Origin: JAICMB01 sp035295125
GTDB lineage: Bacteria > Acidobacteriota > Terriglobia > Bryobacterales > Bryobacteraceae
DNA length: 64,000 nucleotides
Reading direction: 5' to 3'
Assembly (NCBI GenBank): GCA_035295125.1
Contig: DATGJP010000055.1
Coordinates: 62,001 to 126,000 of the forward strand
Part shown: positions 1 to 7,943 of the stretch, in pieces
Position numbering within the stretch: position 1 is the first letter of the stretch
Layout: each line of letters opens with the position of its first letter
Notes under the pieces: generated by a model
What the model was told of the DNA's origin: nothing
The model's database searches: none
What the model saw: the letters and a program-made list of their open reading frames with translations, nothing else
Translations under genes and position numbers: made by a program

Positions 1-165
1 GATAGTGCCGTAGACATTCGCACCGCGCGAAATGCCAATGTTCTGGCGTGCGGAGTGACCTGGGGATTTCAGCCCGAGACGTTCCAGGAGGAGCCCCCGG
101 ATTTTGTCATCGATGAGATGGGTCAGCTCGCGGACCGGGTCCTTACTGCAGCACGAACAACCTGA
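1..165 (+). CDS. HAD-family phosphatase, C-terminal fragment (phosphoglycolate phosphatase-like)
   Basis: The plus strand is open in frame 1 from the window edge to a TGA at 163-165, giving the last 54 residues of a protein whose start lies outside the window. The fragment opens with DSAVDIRTARNA and continues with ACGVTWGF. This matches HAD motif IV (G-D-S/T-x-x-D, with the leading G off the edge) and the short loop after it in phosphoglycolate phosphatases of the Gph/PpaX type. Those enzymes dephosphorylate 2-phosphoglycolate or similar small phosphoesters in the cytoplasm. The tail overlaps the end of trpD on the opposite strand by 23 bases. The family is fairly sure; the exact substrate cannot be told from this end. 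Confidence 0.72.
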   Translation, partial: DSAVDIRTARNANVLACGVTWGFQPETFQEEPPDFVIDEMGQLADRVLTAARTT

Positions 166-1165
166 GCGCTTCAACCTTCGCCCACGCGGCTCCCGAATCG
201 ATCGACTGCGCCGCCAGGCGCACGCCCTCCTGTACCGATTCGACGGCGCCGGCAGCCACCAGCGCGGCCGCGGAATTCACCAGCACGATGTCGCGCTGCG
301 GGCCATCGCCGCCATGCAAAATGGCTTGGGCAATCGCGCTGTTCACTTCCTTATCGCCACCGCGCAAATCGGCGAGCTTGGCGCGCTCGACGCCGAACTG
401 CTCCGGTGTCCAGGTCTCCTGATGGACGTTTCCACCGCAAACCTCGTACACCGTAGTCTCGCCCGTCGTCGTAACCTCGTCCAGCCCGTCCGAGCCGTGA
501 ACCACGAAGGCCCGCTCCGGACCCAACCCCGCCAACGCCCGCGCCATCAGCCCGGCGGCACGCTGGGAAGGCGCGCCGATGAGCTGCCGGCTGGCCCGGG
601 CGGGGTTCGTCAGCGGACCCAGCAGGTTGAAAACCGTCCGCATCTTCAATTCCAGCCTGACCGGGTGAGCATGTTTCATGGCCGGATGCATCAAGGGCGC
701 GAACAGAAACCCGATTCCGTACCGGCGAATCGATTCCGCGGTGCCTTCCGGGGAAAGGGAAGGGTTGATTCCCATTGCTTCCAGGACATCGGCGCTTCCG
801 CACTGGCTTGAGATTGAACGCGTGCCGTGCTTTGCCACCCGCACGCCGGCGCCTGCCACCACGAAAGCGGACACCGTCGAGATGTTGAACGTAGCCGGAC
901 CGTCGGCGCCGCCAGTGCCGCAGGTGTCGAGCAGCGGCTCGCCTGCCTCGACCCGTTGTGAAGTCTCCCGCATCGCCCGCGCAAACCCCAGAAGCTCGTC
1001 CGAGGTTTCGCCCTTCATTCGCAACGCGACCAGAAATGCCGCGATCTGCGCGTTCGAAGCCTGCCCGCGCAGGATGGCCAGCATAGCCTCTCGCGCCTGC
1101 TCCGCGTTCAGGTTACGGCCTTCTGTAATGCAATGTAAAAACGGCAAAAGCATCCGAATTTTCAT
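143..1165 (-). CDS. trpD: Anthranilate phosphoribosyltransferase
   Basis: This enzyme transfers phosphoribose from PRPP to anthranilate, the second committed step of tryptophan synthesis, in the cytoplasm. The 340 residues are the usual length. The N-terminal helical domain (residues 8-70) is followed by the PRPP-binding loop CGTGGADGPATFNIST at about 82-97 and the KHG turn at 112-114, then a GSADVLEAMG segment. The turn reads KHGT where most family members have KHGN, a mild oddity. The chosen start gives the standard N-terminus; a start four codons later is also possible. No other trp gene is visible here, so it is not in a complete trp operon within the window. Confidence 0.95.
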   Translation of the reverse strand: MKIRMLLPFLHCITEGRNLNAEQAREAMLAILRGQASNAQIAAFLVALRMKGETSDELLGFARAMRETSQRVEAGEPLLDTCGTGGADGPATFNISTVSAFVVAGAGVRVAKHGTRSISSQCGSADVLEAMGINPSLSPEGTAESIRRYGIGFLFAPLMHPAMKHAHPVRLELKMRTVFNLLGPLTNPARASRQLIGAPSQRAAGLMARALAGLGPERAFVVHGSDGLDEVTTTGETTVYEVCGGNVHQETWTPEQFGVERAKLADLRGGDKEVNSAIAQAILHGGDGPQRDIVLVNSAAALVAAGAVESVQEGVRLAAQSIDSGAAWAKVEALRLFVLQ

Positions 1166-1201
1166 CTTCTCATGAACAACTTCCTCCCAGACGCCGGTTT
1201 T

Positions 1202-1342
1202 ATGGAATCAGAGGATTTTGACATGGCATCCCTCATCCAGACCGCCATTCACTGGGCCACGCAGAACGATATCGTGATGCTCGGCCTCGCCTTGCTTCTG
1301 GTTTCTACCTGCGAAGCGCTTCGTAGGCTTGGTAAAGCGTAA
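1202..1342 (+). CDS. Possible small membrane peptide (46 aa)
   Basis: A 46-codon frame with ATG at 1202 and TAA at 1340-1342 lies between trpD and the ADOP permease. It contains one hydrophobic stretch (roughly residues 24-36, VMLGLALLLVSTC) followed by a basic tail, compatible with a single-pass membrane microprotein. I do not recognise a family and there is no strong ribosome-binding site, so it may be chance. It fills most of the gap between trpD and the next gene. Confidence 0.25.
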   Translation: MESEDFDMASLIQTAIHWATQNDIVMLGLALLLVSTCEALRRLGKA

Positions 1343-1372
1343 CCCCCTTTCTCTGGTGCGCGTATCTAAGTC

Positions 1373-3754
1373 TTGCGCGCTTACCGGGTCCTCGTAAAAT
1401 CCCCCGCGTTCAGCCTGGCTGCGATCGCAGTTCTGGCGATTGGCATTGGCGCAAATACTGCCGTCTTTTCAGTTGTGAACCAGGTTTTGCTGCGTCCTTT
1501 ACCGTATAGCGATCCCGGACGTATCGTGGTGATTTCCCGCGCCAACGGAGGATTCAATTCCTCAATTCCCAGATTCATGTTCTGGAAGGAACACGCCCGG
1601 CTCGTCTCCGATATGAATGCCTCGGACGCTGGAGCCGGGATCGCTTTGGCGGGCGGCGACATGCCGGAACAGGTGATCGGGCAGCGCGTCTCGGCGGCCT
1701 ATTTCACTCTTTTCGGCGCGGTTCCCGCAGCGGGGCGGCTGTTTACGGACGCCGAAGACCGGCCCGGCGGACCGAAGGTCGCAGTGCTGTCCCATCGCCT
1801 TTGGACACGACGATTTGCCTCCGACCGGTCGGTTGTCGGACAGCGCCTGATCCTTGGAGGCGAAGGATTCACGATCCTGGGCGTTCTGTCCGCGGGATTT
1901 GAGCCCTATCGCTCAGCCGACGTTTTCCTGCCCCTCCAGGCGGACGCCAATAGCACGAACCAGGCTGGATTCCTCGGTGTCACGGCGCGGCTGCGGCCCG
2001 GCATCTCCATTGCCGCGGCGAACGCCGAAATGGCCACCATCGCGAAGGAGTGGGAACGGGGGAATGCTCGCTGGCTGCGAGATCCCGCGGGTGTAGCCGT
2101 GCGGCCGCTCCAAGACCTGCTGGTCGGCGACGTCCGGCCCGCGCTGCTCATGCTTTCGGGCGCCGTGATCCTGGTTCTATTGATTGCCTCCGCCAACGTC
2201 GCGGGACTCCTGCTCGCCCGCGCCACTTCCCGCGGGCGCGAGATCGCCATCCGGGCGGCCATCGGTGCGGGACGGCTTCAGATTGTTCGTGAGTTGCTGG
2301 CCGAGAGCCTGGTGCTTGCCGCATGCGCGGGCGTCTGTGGCTACCTTCTGGGAGCCTGGGGTGTGCGTGTCCTACTTGCTTTGGCACCGGGCGACCTGCC
2401 TCGGATGACGGATTTACCGCCTGAAGGCGTCGCTACCGTCATAATCACGTTGTTTACCGCCGTGTTGTTCGGTCTTATTCCAGCGCTCCAGGTTTCGCGG
2501 CCCGATCTGATCGCGGCTCTTAAAGGATCGGCCCCCGGTCCGCAACACAACCGTACCCGATCGCTTCTGGTGGTGGCCCAGACCGCCGTGGCGCTGGTGC
2601 TGCTAGTCTCGGCCGTCCTGCTGATGCGAAGCTTCGTTGCACTGCATCGGCTCGACCCTGGCTTCGACCCTCACCATCTGCTCACGATGTCGGTGTCGCT
2701 CGACAATCCGGCATACGCGACGACGGCCCAAGTCGCACTATTCGGCGATGAGGCAGTCCGGCGAATGGAAGGCCTTCCCGGCGTCCGAAAAGCAAGCATC
2801 TCTCAATGCGTGCCATTTCAGCCCGCTATGGACATGCTCTTCAGCAAACCCGGAGTCACATCATCAACGGGCCGCCAGTTCGAAGGCGACGTGGTCTGGT
2901 GCAACGTTTCGCCGCACTACTTCGACGCATTGAGCCTGCCCCTGAAGGCGGGCCGTCTGTTTCGTGAGAGCGAACCGTCGCCGGTCGTAATCATCAACGA
3001 AAGCATGGCGCGCAAGTACTGGCCGGACGAAAACCCAGTCGGACGCCGGCTGATGTTTGGACCCGGCCTCGCGGAGTTCGAAGAGACTCCCCGCGAAATC
3101 ATCGGCGTTGTAGGAAATGTGCTCGAGAACGACCTCGGGGGCAGCTATCCGCAGATGTCGTATATCCCATACGCGCAGGCGCTCGACGCCATGACGCGGT
3201 TTACCGCTCATCTGCATCCTTTCGGGTTCGTCGTGCGCTCGGCGGGCAATCCGCTGGGTCTGACGTCCGCGGTTACCGCCGCAATCCATGCCAGCGATCC
3301 GCGACTAGCCGTCGCCGCCACCGTGACCATGGACCAGGCGATGCTTCAATCCACTGCGCGCCTCAACTTCAACACGCTTCTATTGACCATCTTCGCGGCC
3401 ATTGCCATTCTCCTCACCTTTATCGGCGTGTATGCACTGATGGCCTTCGCCGTCGAGCAGCGCAGACGTGAACTCGGCGTACGCATCGCATTGGGAGCTA
3501 CGCGCGCAGACATACTTTGCCTCATGCTCGGAAAGAGCTTGCTCCTCACGAGCGTCGGCGTCGGGATTGGCGTCGCGGGCGCATTGGCTTCCACTCGTCT
3601 GCTCTCGAAGATGCTTTACGGTGTGCGCGCCGTCGATCCACTCACCTTTTCCGCAGTTGCCGTTGCCGTCGTGCTTACCGCGCTACTTGCGAGCTACGTG
3701 CCTGCAATTCGAGCGACCCGCGTCGACCCGCTCCTCTCCCTTCGCGCGGAGTAG
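1373..3754 (+). CDS. ADOP-type ABC transporter permease (MacB/FtsX fold)
   Basis: This is a large inner-membrane permease of the MacB/FtsX superfamily with no nucleotide-binding domain of its own. It has two repeats, each with a first helix, a large periplasmic MacB-PCD domain and a three-helix FtsX core. The signature GIGANTAVFSVVNQVLLRPLPY follows the first helix near residues 24-45, and the second FtsX block (EQRRRELGVRIALGA) lies near 690-705. The C-terminus DPLLSLRAE is typical. The start is odd. An in-frame TAA at 1366-1368 forces a TTG start at 1373, and the usual few residues before the 'YRVLVKSP' amphipathic segment are missing. No ribosome-binding site is clear. It precedes two TolC-type genes, suggesting an export role, but no ATPase or membrane-fusion gene is near. 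Confidence 0.9.
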   Translation: MRAYRVLVKSPAFSLAAIAVLAIGIGANTAVFSVVNQVLLRPLPYSDPGRIVVISRANGGFNSSIPRFMFWKEHARLVSDMNASDAGAGIALAGGDMPEQVIGQRVSAAYFTLFGAVPAAGRLFTDAEDRPGGPKVAVLSHRLWTRRFASDRSVVGQRLILGGEGFTILGVLSAGFEPYRSADVFLPLQADANSTNQAGFLGVTARLRPGISIAAANAEMATIAKEWERGNARWLRDPAGVAVRPLQDLLVGDVRPALLMLSGAVILVLLIASANVAGLLLARATSRGREIAIRAAIGAGRLQIVRELLAESLVLAACAGVCGYLLGAWGVRVLLALAPGDLPRMTDLPPEGVATVIITLFTAVLFGLIPALQVSRPDLIAALKGSAPGPQHNRTRSLLVVAQTAVALVLLVSAVLLMRSFVALHRLDPGFDPHHLLTMSVSLDNPAYATTAQVALFGDEAVRRMEGLPGVRKASISQCVPFQPAMDMLFSKPGVTSSTGRQFEGDVVWCNVSPHYFDALSLPLKAGRLFRESEPSPVVIINESMARKYWPDENPVGRRLMFGPGLAEFEETPREIIGVVGNVLENDLGGSYPQMSYIPYAQALDAMTRFTAHLHPFGFVVRSAGNPLGLTSAVTAAIHASDPRLAVAATVTMDQAMLQSTARLNFNTLLLTIFAAIAILLTFIGVYALMAFAVEQRRRELGVRIALGATRADILCLMLGKSLLLTSVGVGIGVAGALASTRLLSKMLYGVRAVDPLTFSAVAVAVVLTALLASYVPAIRATRVDPLLSLRAE

Positions 3755-3761
3755 TTTCTCA

Positions 3762-3791
3762 AAAACGGACAGATGTAGCAAAATCGGACAG
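3762..3791. promoter_or_regulatory. Direct repeat CGGACAG upstream of tolC-like gene
   Basis: Two copies of CGGACAG (3766-3772 and 3785-3791), each preceded by an A-rich run, lie 19 bases apart just after the ADOP stop codon and about 100 bases before the first tolC-like gene. Roughly two helical turns between copies would suit a tandem operator. Tandem short terminal repeats are also seen at ends of IS21-type elements, so a worn insertion-sequence end is an alternative. No matching other end was found. Confidence 0.25.
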
Positions 3792-3887
3792 TGGAGTTCT
3801 CCGCTCTTGGCGTGAACCCTTTCGCTATCTGTATCTTGACCGGCTTGAACGAGTGGAGTCGTAATTGCAAATTTGACTGGTTACCAA

Positions 3888-5792
3888 ATGAACTTCTCGC
3901 GAAACTACTTAACTGTCGTATTGATGGCTACGACCGCATCGCTGTTTGCGCAATCAGAGGTGTCGATCGAATCGCCACCGGGTCCTCGGGTTGTAGGACC
4001 ACTCCTGAAGCCATTTCATCTCGAGAAGCGCGTTGTCCCGCCGGCACGTTTGACGAATTCTCCGCGATTGGAGCAGTTGGTTCGCGGCGGGAATCTGTAC
4101 CTGACTGTGCAGGATGTGATCGCTCTCGTACTGGAGAACAACCTCGACATCGCGATTCAACGCTATGGCCCGTATCTATCGCGTGAAGTTTTGCGACGCG
4201 CCGAGGGGGGAGGCATTTTGCGTCCCACCGATCAACCCGTTCTTCCCGGACCACAAAGCGTGAGTCTTGCCGGTGTGAGTCTGAACACAGCAGGCCTGGC
4301 GGGTGGAGCGGGAGTAGGCGCGATCGGCTCGATTGTGACGCAGGTCGGACCCAATCCACCCAACTTCGATCCCGGCATTTTCTTCCAGGGAGTCTTCGGA
4401 CACCAGACTAGCCCGCAATCGAATGCTATCGCTGCCCAGACTTCATCGCTCGTGTACAGCTACCAGGTGTTCACTGTTGGATACTCGCAGCAATTCGTTA
4501 CCGGGGCGAATGCGGCGCTCACCTATCAGACTGCCCACAACTCCTTCAACAGCCCCAATTATTCATTGAATCCTTACAATTCGGCATACCTCGATCTCCA
4601 GATCAACCAGCCGCTGCTGCAGGGCTTCAGTCCGGCCGTGAACCGCCGCGACATCCAGGTGGCGAAGAACAACGCCAAGTACACGGATCTGCAAATGAAG
4701 CGGCAGGTGAGTACGACGATTGCGGCCTGCCTTAACCTCTACTGGGATCTGGTGAGCTTCAACGAAGACGTCCGCATTAAACAGGGCGCCCTCGCGACGG
4801 CTCAAAAACTCTACGAGGACAACCAGGCGCAGGTCAAATTGGGCACGCTGCCCGCGATCGAGGTCACGCGCGCGGCCGCCCAGGTTTCCGCGAGCAAAGA
4901 GGATTTGCTGATTGCCCAGACCAACGTGGCGCAGCAGGAAACCGTTCTCAAAAACGCGCTGAGCCGGAACGGCCTGGAGAGCGCATGGCTTGATGAGGTA
5001 CACATCATCCCGCTCGATCATATTGAGGTCCCGAAAACAGAGGATCTCAAGCCTGTTAATGAGCTGATTCAGGTTGCTCTGGAAAACCGTCCGGAGCTGC
5101 AGCAGTCCCGCACGAGTCTCGAGAGTCAAAAGATCATGCTCAAGGGCGACAAGAATGCACTGCTGCCGGTATTAAATGGATTCGTCGAGCTGACGAACAA
5201 CGCGCTCGCGGGTCCCATCAGCCCGATTTACAACGGCAGTTCCGGACCGATCGACCCCTTCTTCGTCGGTGGTTACGGCAGCACTCTCTCGCAGCTCTTC
5301 CACCGCAATTTCCCCAACTACTCGGCCGGCTTCGCGCTCAATATTCCATTTCGCAACCGCGCCGCACAGGGCGATTACGTCACCGACCAACTGCAGATCC
5401 GGCAGAGCGAGTTGCAGCTACAGCGTGCGATGAACCAGGTGCGTCTGGACGTGAAAAACGCCGTCATCGGACTGCAGCAGGCCAGGACGAGATATGAAAC
5501 GGCCGTGACCACGCGCGAACTGGCGGACCAGAACCTCAAGGCCGAGCAGGATCGTTTTCAATTCGGCGCGGTGGCGGACGCGAGCCTCGTGATTCAGGCG
5601 CAGCGGGATCTTTCAACCGCGCAGAGCGGCGAGACCCAGGCGATGGCAAACTACACACACGCGAAGATCGGCTTCGACGAAGCCATCGGGCAGACATTGG
5701 AGTTGAACCACATTTCGTTCCAGGAAGCGAAGGAGGGACGTGTGGCGAGGCAGTCGACGATTCCGGATAACGTTCCGGGGAACAGGAGGTAG
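3888..5792 (+). CDS. TolC-family outer membrane protein (first of tandem pair)
   Basis: A 634-residue outer membrane efflux/secretion channel subunit of the TolC family. The open frame extends upstream, but ATG at 3888 gives a proper signal peptide (MNFSRNYLTVVLMATTASLFAQ), so I place the start there. After an N-terminal stretch ending in the LTNSPRLEQLVRGG segment, the first TolC alpha-hairpin motif (LTVQDVIALVLENN) begins near residue 70. The two OEP repeats with long coiled coils follow (about 230-400 and 430-610). TolC trimers span the outer membrane and periplasm and dock to inner-membrane exporters. It is followed three bases later by a paralogue and preceded by an ADOP permease, which could be its partner. 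Confidence 0.9.
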   Translation: MNFSRNYLTVVLMATTASLFAQSEVSIESPPGPRVVGPLLKPFHLEKRVVPPARLTNSPRLEQLVRGGNLYLTVQDVIALVLENNLDIAIQRYGPYLSREVLRRAEGGGILRPTDQPVLPGPQSVSLAGVSLNTAGLAGGAGVGAIGSIVTQVGPNPPNFDPGIFFQGVFGHQTSPQSNAIAAQTSSLVYSYQVFTVGYSQQFVTGANAALTYQTAHNSFNSPNYSLNPYNSAYLDLQINQPLLQGFSPAVNRRDIQVAKNNAKYTDLQMKRQVSTTIAACLNLYWDLVSFNEDVRIKQGALATAQKLYEDNQAQVKLGTLPAIEVTRAAAQVSASKEDLLIAQTNVAQQETVLKNALSRNGLESAWLDEVHIIPLDHIEVPKTEDLKPVNELIQVALENRPELQQSRTSLESQKIMLKGDKNALLPVLNGFVELTNNALAGPISPIYNGSSGPIDPFFVGGYGSTLSQLFHRNFPNYSAGFALNIPFRNRAAQGDYVTDQLQIRQSELQLQRAMNQVRLDVKNAVIGLQQARTRYETAVTTRELADQNLKAEQDRFQFGAVADASLVIQAQRDLSTAQSGETQAMANYTHAKIGFDEAIGQTLELNHISFQEAKEGRVARQSTIPDNVPGNRR

Positions 5793-5795
5793 GAC

Positions 5796-7796
5796 ATGCG
5801 TCTGCTAAAGAATGCGCAAAGGGCAGGCGAAACCGCCTGCCCCACCAAGGTGGCGCAGGCGGTTTCGCCTGTGCACCCTTCCACAACGTCAGAATATTCC
5901 CGAGGCGCGAAGAATCTGAAGCTGTGTAATACCAAAGCACTTGTCGCGGGGCTCTGTATCATTGCGCAATGCGCCGCTCAGGAAGTTGCGATCGCGCCAG
6001 TCAACCCCAGTGTTCCATCTATTGTCCGATCCTATGTCGGGCCAATTGCTCCTCCCACGCGGCTGACGAACTCCGCACGCCTGCACCAACTGATCAGAGC
6101 GGGCAAGCTTTATCTCACTGTTCAGGATGCCATCGCGCTGGTGATCGAGAATAATCTCGGGCTCGAGGTGAATCGCTACGGCCCGCTGGTTCAACAGTGG
6201 CAGGTCTACCGGCAGGAGGGTGGTGGAGCGTTGCGCGGCGTCACCAATGGAAACAGCTTGTCGGGAAGCGTGGCCAGCGGTCAAGGCGTTTCGGGTAGCA
6301 TCCAGAGTACAGGTATTGGCGTCAGCGGAGGCGGAAACAACGGCACTGGCGGCGGGAACGCAACCGTTCAGCAGATCGGCCCGGTCGCCCCGAACTTCGA
6401 TCCGTTCCTGCAGAGCACAGCCGTGTTCTCGCATATTACGGCGCCGCAAGCCAACGCTTTCGCCGCGCAAACTTCCGCGCTTGTCGAAATCACGCATGCG
6501 TACCAGACGCGCTATCAACAGGGGCTTGCATCGGGCGGCTTTGTATATGTGCAGCAAAACGAGAATTACCTGAAGGAGAATGCGCCCGACCTCATCAACC
6601 CGTCCGTCTATCCCCGAATTCAGATTCTGTTGCAGCATTCTTTACTACAAGGGTTTGGAACCGGTCTCAACACCCGGTTCATCCGCATTGCAAAGAAAAA
6701 CGTTCTTGCCGGTGACGAGACGTTTCGTTCGCAGTTGCTCGACCTGGTCGCGAATACGGTGAACTTGTACTACGACCTGGTCAGTGACAATGACCAGCTC
6801 AAATCGCGGCAAAACGCCGTGCAGATTGCCCAGAAGTTTTACGAAGATACGAAAACGCAGATCGATCTGGGAACTTTGGCGAAGGTGGAGCTTCCGCGGT
6901 CGGAATCCGAGCTGGCTAGTCGCAAGCAGGATTTGCTGATTGCCGAGCAGACGCTGCGGCAGCGTGAAGTCGCCCTGAAAGACGCTCTCACGCGAGTGCC
7001 GGATCCGGAGTTGGAAGAAGCCCAAATCGTCCCCCTAGATCGCATTGAAGTTCCAGCGAATGACGATTTGCCTACGCTGCGTCAACTGGTTGCCGTTGCG
7101 ATGGCGAAGCGGCCGGACGTCGCTGCGGCCAAATATAGAGACCAGGCCTCGGAGATCAATGCCCTCGGGACGGCCAACGGTATTCTGCCCATCGCGGTCG
7201 GTCAAGTATATGCATACGACGTGGGTTCAGCGGGGACCCCGGCGCCCGGCGCGCACGTAAACCCGCAGAACATTGGCGGACTTGGCAAGGCGTTTGGCCA
7301 GGTGTTCAAACGCGATTATCCGACGGAACGCGCCGTCTCCTTTTTTCAGGGAACTATTCACAACCGCCAGGCACAGGCCGATTACGGCATCGATCAGTTG
7401 CAGCTCAAGCAGGGAGACCTGACAACGGCGCGTACGAATAATCAGATCGTGGTCGACATCTCGAACGCCATGGTCGCGCTGCGGCAGGCTCGGTCTCGCT
7501 ATAACCAGGCTATTAATACGCGCCAGCTTCAGGATCAGTTGCTTCAGGCGGAGCAGAATCGGTTTTCGTTTGGAACCTCTACAATCAGCAACCTGATCAT
7601 CGCGCAACGTGCGTTAGTGACCGCTCAGACCTCTGAGATCGGCGCCCTTACGGCTTATGCTCACGCGCGCGTGAGCCTCGATCAAACCCTCGGTCAGACA
7701 CTCGAGGTCAACCATGTTTCCGTGGACGAAGGTCTCAAGGGGCGAATCCAGCGCGAATCGAAAGTACCCGAAACCGCCCCCGCCGGAACGCACTAG
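5796..7796 (+). CDS. TolC-family outer membrane protein with in-frame repeat near its N-terminus
   Basis: This is a 666-residue paralogue of the preceding gene, sharing the LTNSARLHQLIRAGKLYLTVQDAIALV segment (the shared part is split across 90-117) and both OEP repeats. The start is unusual. A strong Shine-Dalgarno (AGGAGGT, 5784-5790) sits before ATG 5796, but the signal-peptide-like hydrophobic run (ALVAGLCIIAQCAAQ) begins only near residue 48. The residues in between are translated from a hairpin repeat at 5824-5871 that interrupts the 5' end without breaking the frame. No ATG lies between; GTG codons at 5850 and 5871 are inside the repeat. Residues about 145-195 form a Gly/Ser/Asn-rich insertion absent from the first copy. 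It is probably cotranscribed with the first copy. Confidence 0.88.
   Translation: MRLLKNAQRAGETACPTKVAQAVSPVHPSTTSEYSRGAKNLKLCNTKALVAGLCIIAQCAAQEVAIAPVNPSVPSIVRSYVGPIAPPTRLTNSARLHQLIRAGKLYLTVQDAIALVIENNLGLEVNRYGPLVQQWQVYRQEGGGALRGVTNGNSLSGSVASGQGVSGSIQSTGIGVSGGGNNGTGGGNATVQQIGPVAPNFDPFLQSTAVFSHITAPQANAFAAQTSALVEITHAYQTRYQQGLASGGFVYVQQNENYLKENAPDLINPSVYPRIQILLQHSLLQGFGTGLNTRFIRIAKKNVLAGDETFRSQLLDLVANTVNLYYDLVSDNDQLKSRQNAVQIAQKFYEDTKTQIDLGTLAKVELPRSESELASRKQDLLIAEQTLRQREVALKDALTRVPDPELEEAQIVPLDRIEVPANDDLPTLRQLVAVAMAKRPDVAAAKYRDQASEINALGTANGILPIAVGQVYAYDVGSAGTPAPGAHVNPQNIGGLGKAFGQVFKRDYPTERAVSFFQGTIHNRQAQADYGIDQLQLKQGDLTTARTNNQIVVDISNAMVALRQARSRYNQAINTRQLQDQLLQAEQNRFSFGTSTISNLIIAQRALVTAQTSEIGALTAYAHARVSLDQTLGQTLEVNHVSVDEGLKGRIQRESKVPETAPAGTH
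5824..5871. repeat. Hairpin repeat, copy A, inside the second tolC-like gene
   Basis: A perfect 16-base inverted repeat, CAGGCGAAACCGCCTG at 5824-5839 and its complement at 5856-5871, separated by 16 bases. Each arm is itself nearly palindromic, so the DNA or RNA could fold as one long hairpin or as two small ones. It ends in CACCCTTCCAC, a tail shared with copies D and E. It lies inside coding sequence, between the ribosome-binding site and the signal peptide. Confidence 0.85.
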
Positions 7797-7879
7797 TGTA
7801 GGCGGGTGTTGCCCGGCTCCGCTCGGCTTTCGCGGCGGCCCTAGATCCAAATGGCATCAGGAACCTCGCTTCACCGGGA

Positions 7880-7912
7880 AGGCGCGAGCGAAACCGCTTG
7901 CGCTACCTTTGT
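7880..7912. repeat. Diverged half-copy of the hairpin repeat (copy B)
   Basis: After the second tolC-like gene, the 147-base gap before the next convergent gene holds GCGAGCGAAACCGCTTGCGC, close to the core GCGAAACCGCCTGCGCC of the repeat family but without the complementary arm. A GC-rich stretch at 7799-7845 precedes it. No T-run terminator is visible. Confidence 0.35.
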
Positions 7913-7943
7913 TTTCATGCACTTTCGTATCAGCGGTCCATGA

